In this document: piece by piece, positions 63,585 to 64,000 of the stretch
Numbering within the stretch: position 1 is the first letter of the stretch
Layout: each line of letters begins with the position of its first letter
Origin: Candidatus Saccharimonadota bacterium
Lineage (GTDB): Bacteria; Patescibacteriota; Saccharimonadia; Saccharimonadales; Saccharimonadaceae
Length of the DNA: 64,000 nucleotides
Assembly: GCA_017536895.1 (NCBI GenBank)
Contig: JAFWCN010000005.1
Coordinates: forward strand, 1-64,000
Direction: 5' to 3'
The notes under the pieces: model-generated
What the model saw: only the letters and a program-made list of their open reading frames with translations
Database searches by the model: none
Told to the model about the DNA's origin: nothing
Position numbers and translations under genes: made by a program

Positions 63585-63645
63585 GCTATAATAGTAAGGA
63601 TAGATACTTTCCAGTAAATATAGAACTTTTCATAGGAGGCAAAAT
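63585..63645 (+). promoter_or_regulatory. Extended -10 promoter and SD of the right-edge gene
   Basis: TGCTATAAT (63585-63592) is an extended -10 on the plus strand, the same form as before pcrA and tRNA-Leu. A strong SD, AGGAGG (63634-63639), lies 6 bases before the ATG at 63646. Confidence 0.7.
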
Positions 63646-64000
63646 ATGGGATTCTACTGGCCTGTAGCAATAGTTAAAGAAACCAGCGAGAAACTGCTTA
63701 CACAGGAATCGTGTTTTACTCTGGAAGAAGCAATTAAACAGATTAACCTCTGGAGGCATCAGTATCACTATGACCTTAAATGCTTCTGGGTTCATGATGA
63801 CAATGACAATGTCGTCTGGGGGATAGATTCCACAGAACGAGATTACATCAGAGAACACTCCGAGGGATCCGGAAAATTAGTCATAAAAGGGCTAACCATT
63901 CCAGAAAACAAAGAGTTTAGCCTGATGGGCAAAATATACTCCAGTGTTCGCAAGCGCAATTACGAGCGCTTCGGAATCGGGGTATCTGGTGTTTTTTCGC
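63646..64000 (+). CDS. Partial hypothetical protein running off the right edge
   Basis: An open frame of at least 118 codons starts at ATG 63646 after AGGAGG and continues past the window. It begins MGFYWPVAIVKETSEKLL and includes LEEAIKQINLWRHQYHYDL, CFWVHDDNDNVVWGID and IYSSVRKRNYERFGIGV. It appears soluble, and no family is recognised. It uses codons such as CTG and GGG more than its neighbours, which hints at a different history. Being cut by the window edge, it could be missed by length-based calling. Confidence 0.75.
   Translation, partial: MGFYWPVAIVKETSEKLLTQESCFTLEEAIKQINLWRHQYHYDLKCFWVHDDNDNVVWGIDSTERDYIREHSEGSGKLVIKGLTIPENKEFSLMGKIYSSVRKRNYERFGIGVSGVFS

Overview
The window looks like a chromosomal segment of a reduced-genome bacterium of the Patescibacteria (CPR), most likely Saccharibacteria (TM7). 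Genes are densely packed and often overlap, the standard genetic code is used (TGA occurs as a stop), and compact housekeeping genes are mixed with many TM-anchored or secreted proteins of unknown function. Peptidoglycan genes (murA, murC) and a multi-domain wall hydrolase are present. The lineage is an inference from gene content; no comparison could be run.

Layout. 1-280 is the 5' end of a 23S rRNA gene on the minus strand with its own promoter and no 16S gene upstream. 533-3562 holds a SF1 helicase, an XRE regulator and a MazF-like toxin fused to a Cys-rich N-terminus. 3748-7351 is mostly surface or membrane proteins, including a thioredoxin-like/rhodanese-like pair. 7388-10015 is a GT8-PlsC-GT8 cluster. 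10034-11601 is a Y-family polymerase with its small partner. 11703-14506 has a large surface protein, tRNA-Glu and a duplicated tRNA-Glu 3' end. 14551-21447 is core metabolism, wall synthesis and repair: pyk, pgk, an XRE-MurA fusion, a PcrA-like helicase and a compact thioredoxin-reductase-like protein.

21491-29721 is an integrated mobile element of about 8.2 kb. It sits inside a tRNA-Leu(UAA) gene, with the 5' half at 21467-21512 and the 3' half at 29700-29760. It encodes a tyrosine integrase, an excisionase-like protein, a rolling-circle-type Rep, a winged-helix protein, small unknown proteins, a highly structured RNA in front of a PD-(D/E)XK nuclease-like gene, and a C5 DNA methyltransferase. 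It also carries a complete tRNA-Leu(UAA) that could replace the one it broke. Heptamers TACATCA cluster inside both ends.

29789-34218 is an operon for an 840-residue wall hydrolase (lysozyme-like plus three NlpC/P60-CHAP-like domains) and membrane partners. 34241-42461 holds ligA (without zinc-finger cysteines), htpX, lemA, transporters, tRNA-Cys, an unusual tRNA-Gly and secreted or anchored hydrolases. 42548-46377 contains unknown genes separated by decayed copies of the ychF 5' region. 46442-51413 is ychF, rplS, an RNase HII-YraN fusion, ruvA, ruvC and radA. 51427-59416 mixes surface proteins with murC and a TsaE-TsaB fusion. 59434-63465 is lepA and pnp, and a partial unknown gene runs off the right edge.

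The most notable signals are: the tRNA-splitting element with its replacement tRNA; the structured RNA whose 3' part can pair with the nuclease start codon; a palindromic element inserted in frame in both tsaE-tsaB and lepA, with a 7-bp target duplication at lepA; and many promoters whose -10 box lies 6-7 bases before the start codon, implying leaderless mRNAs.
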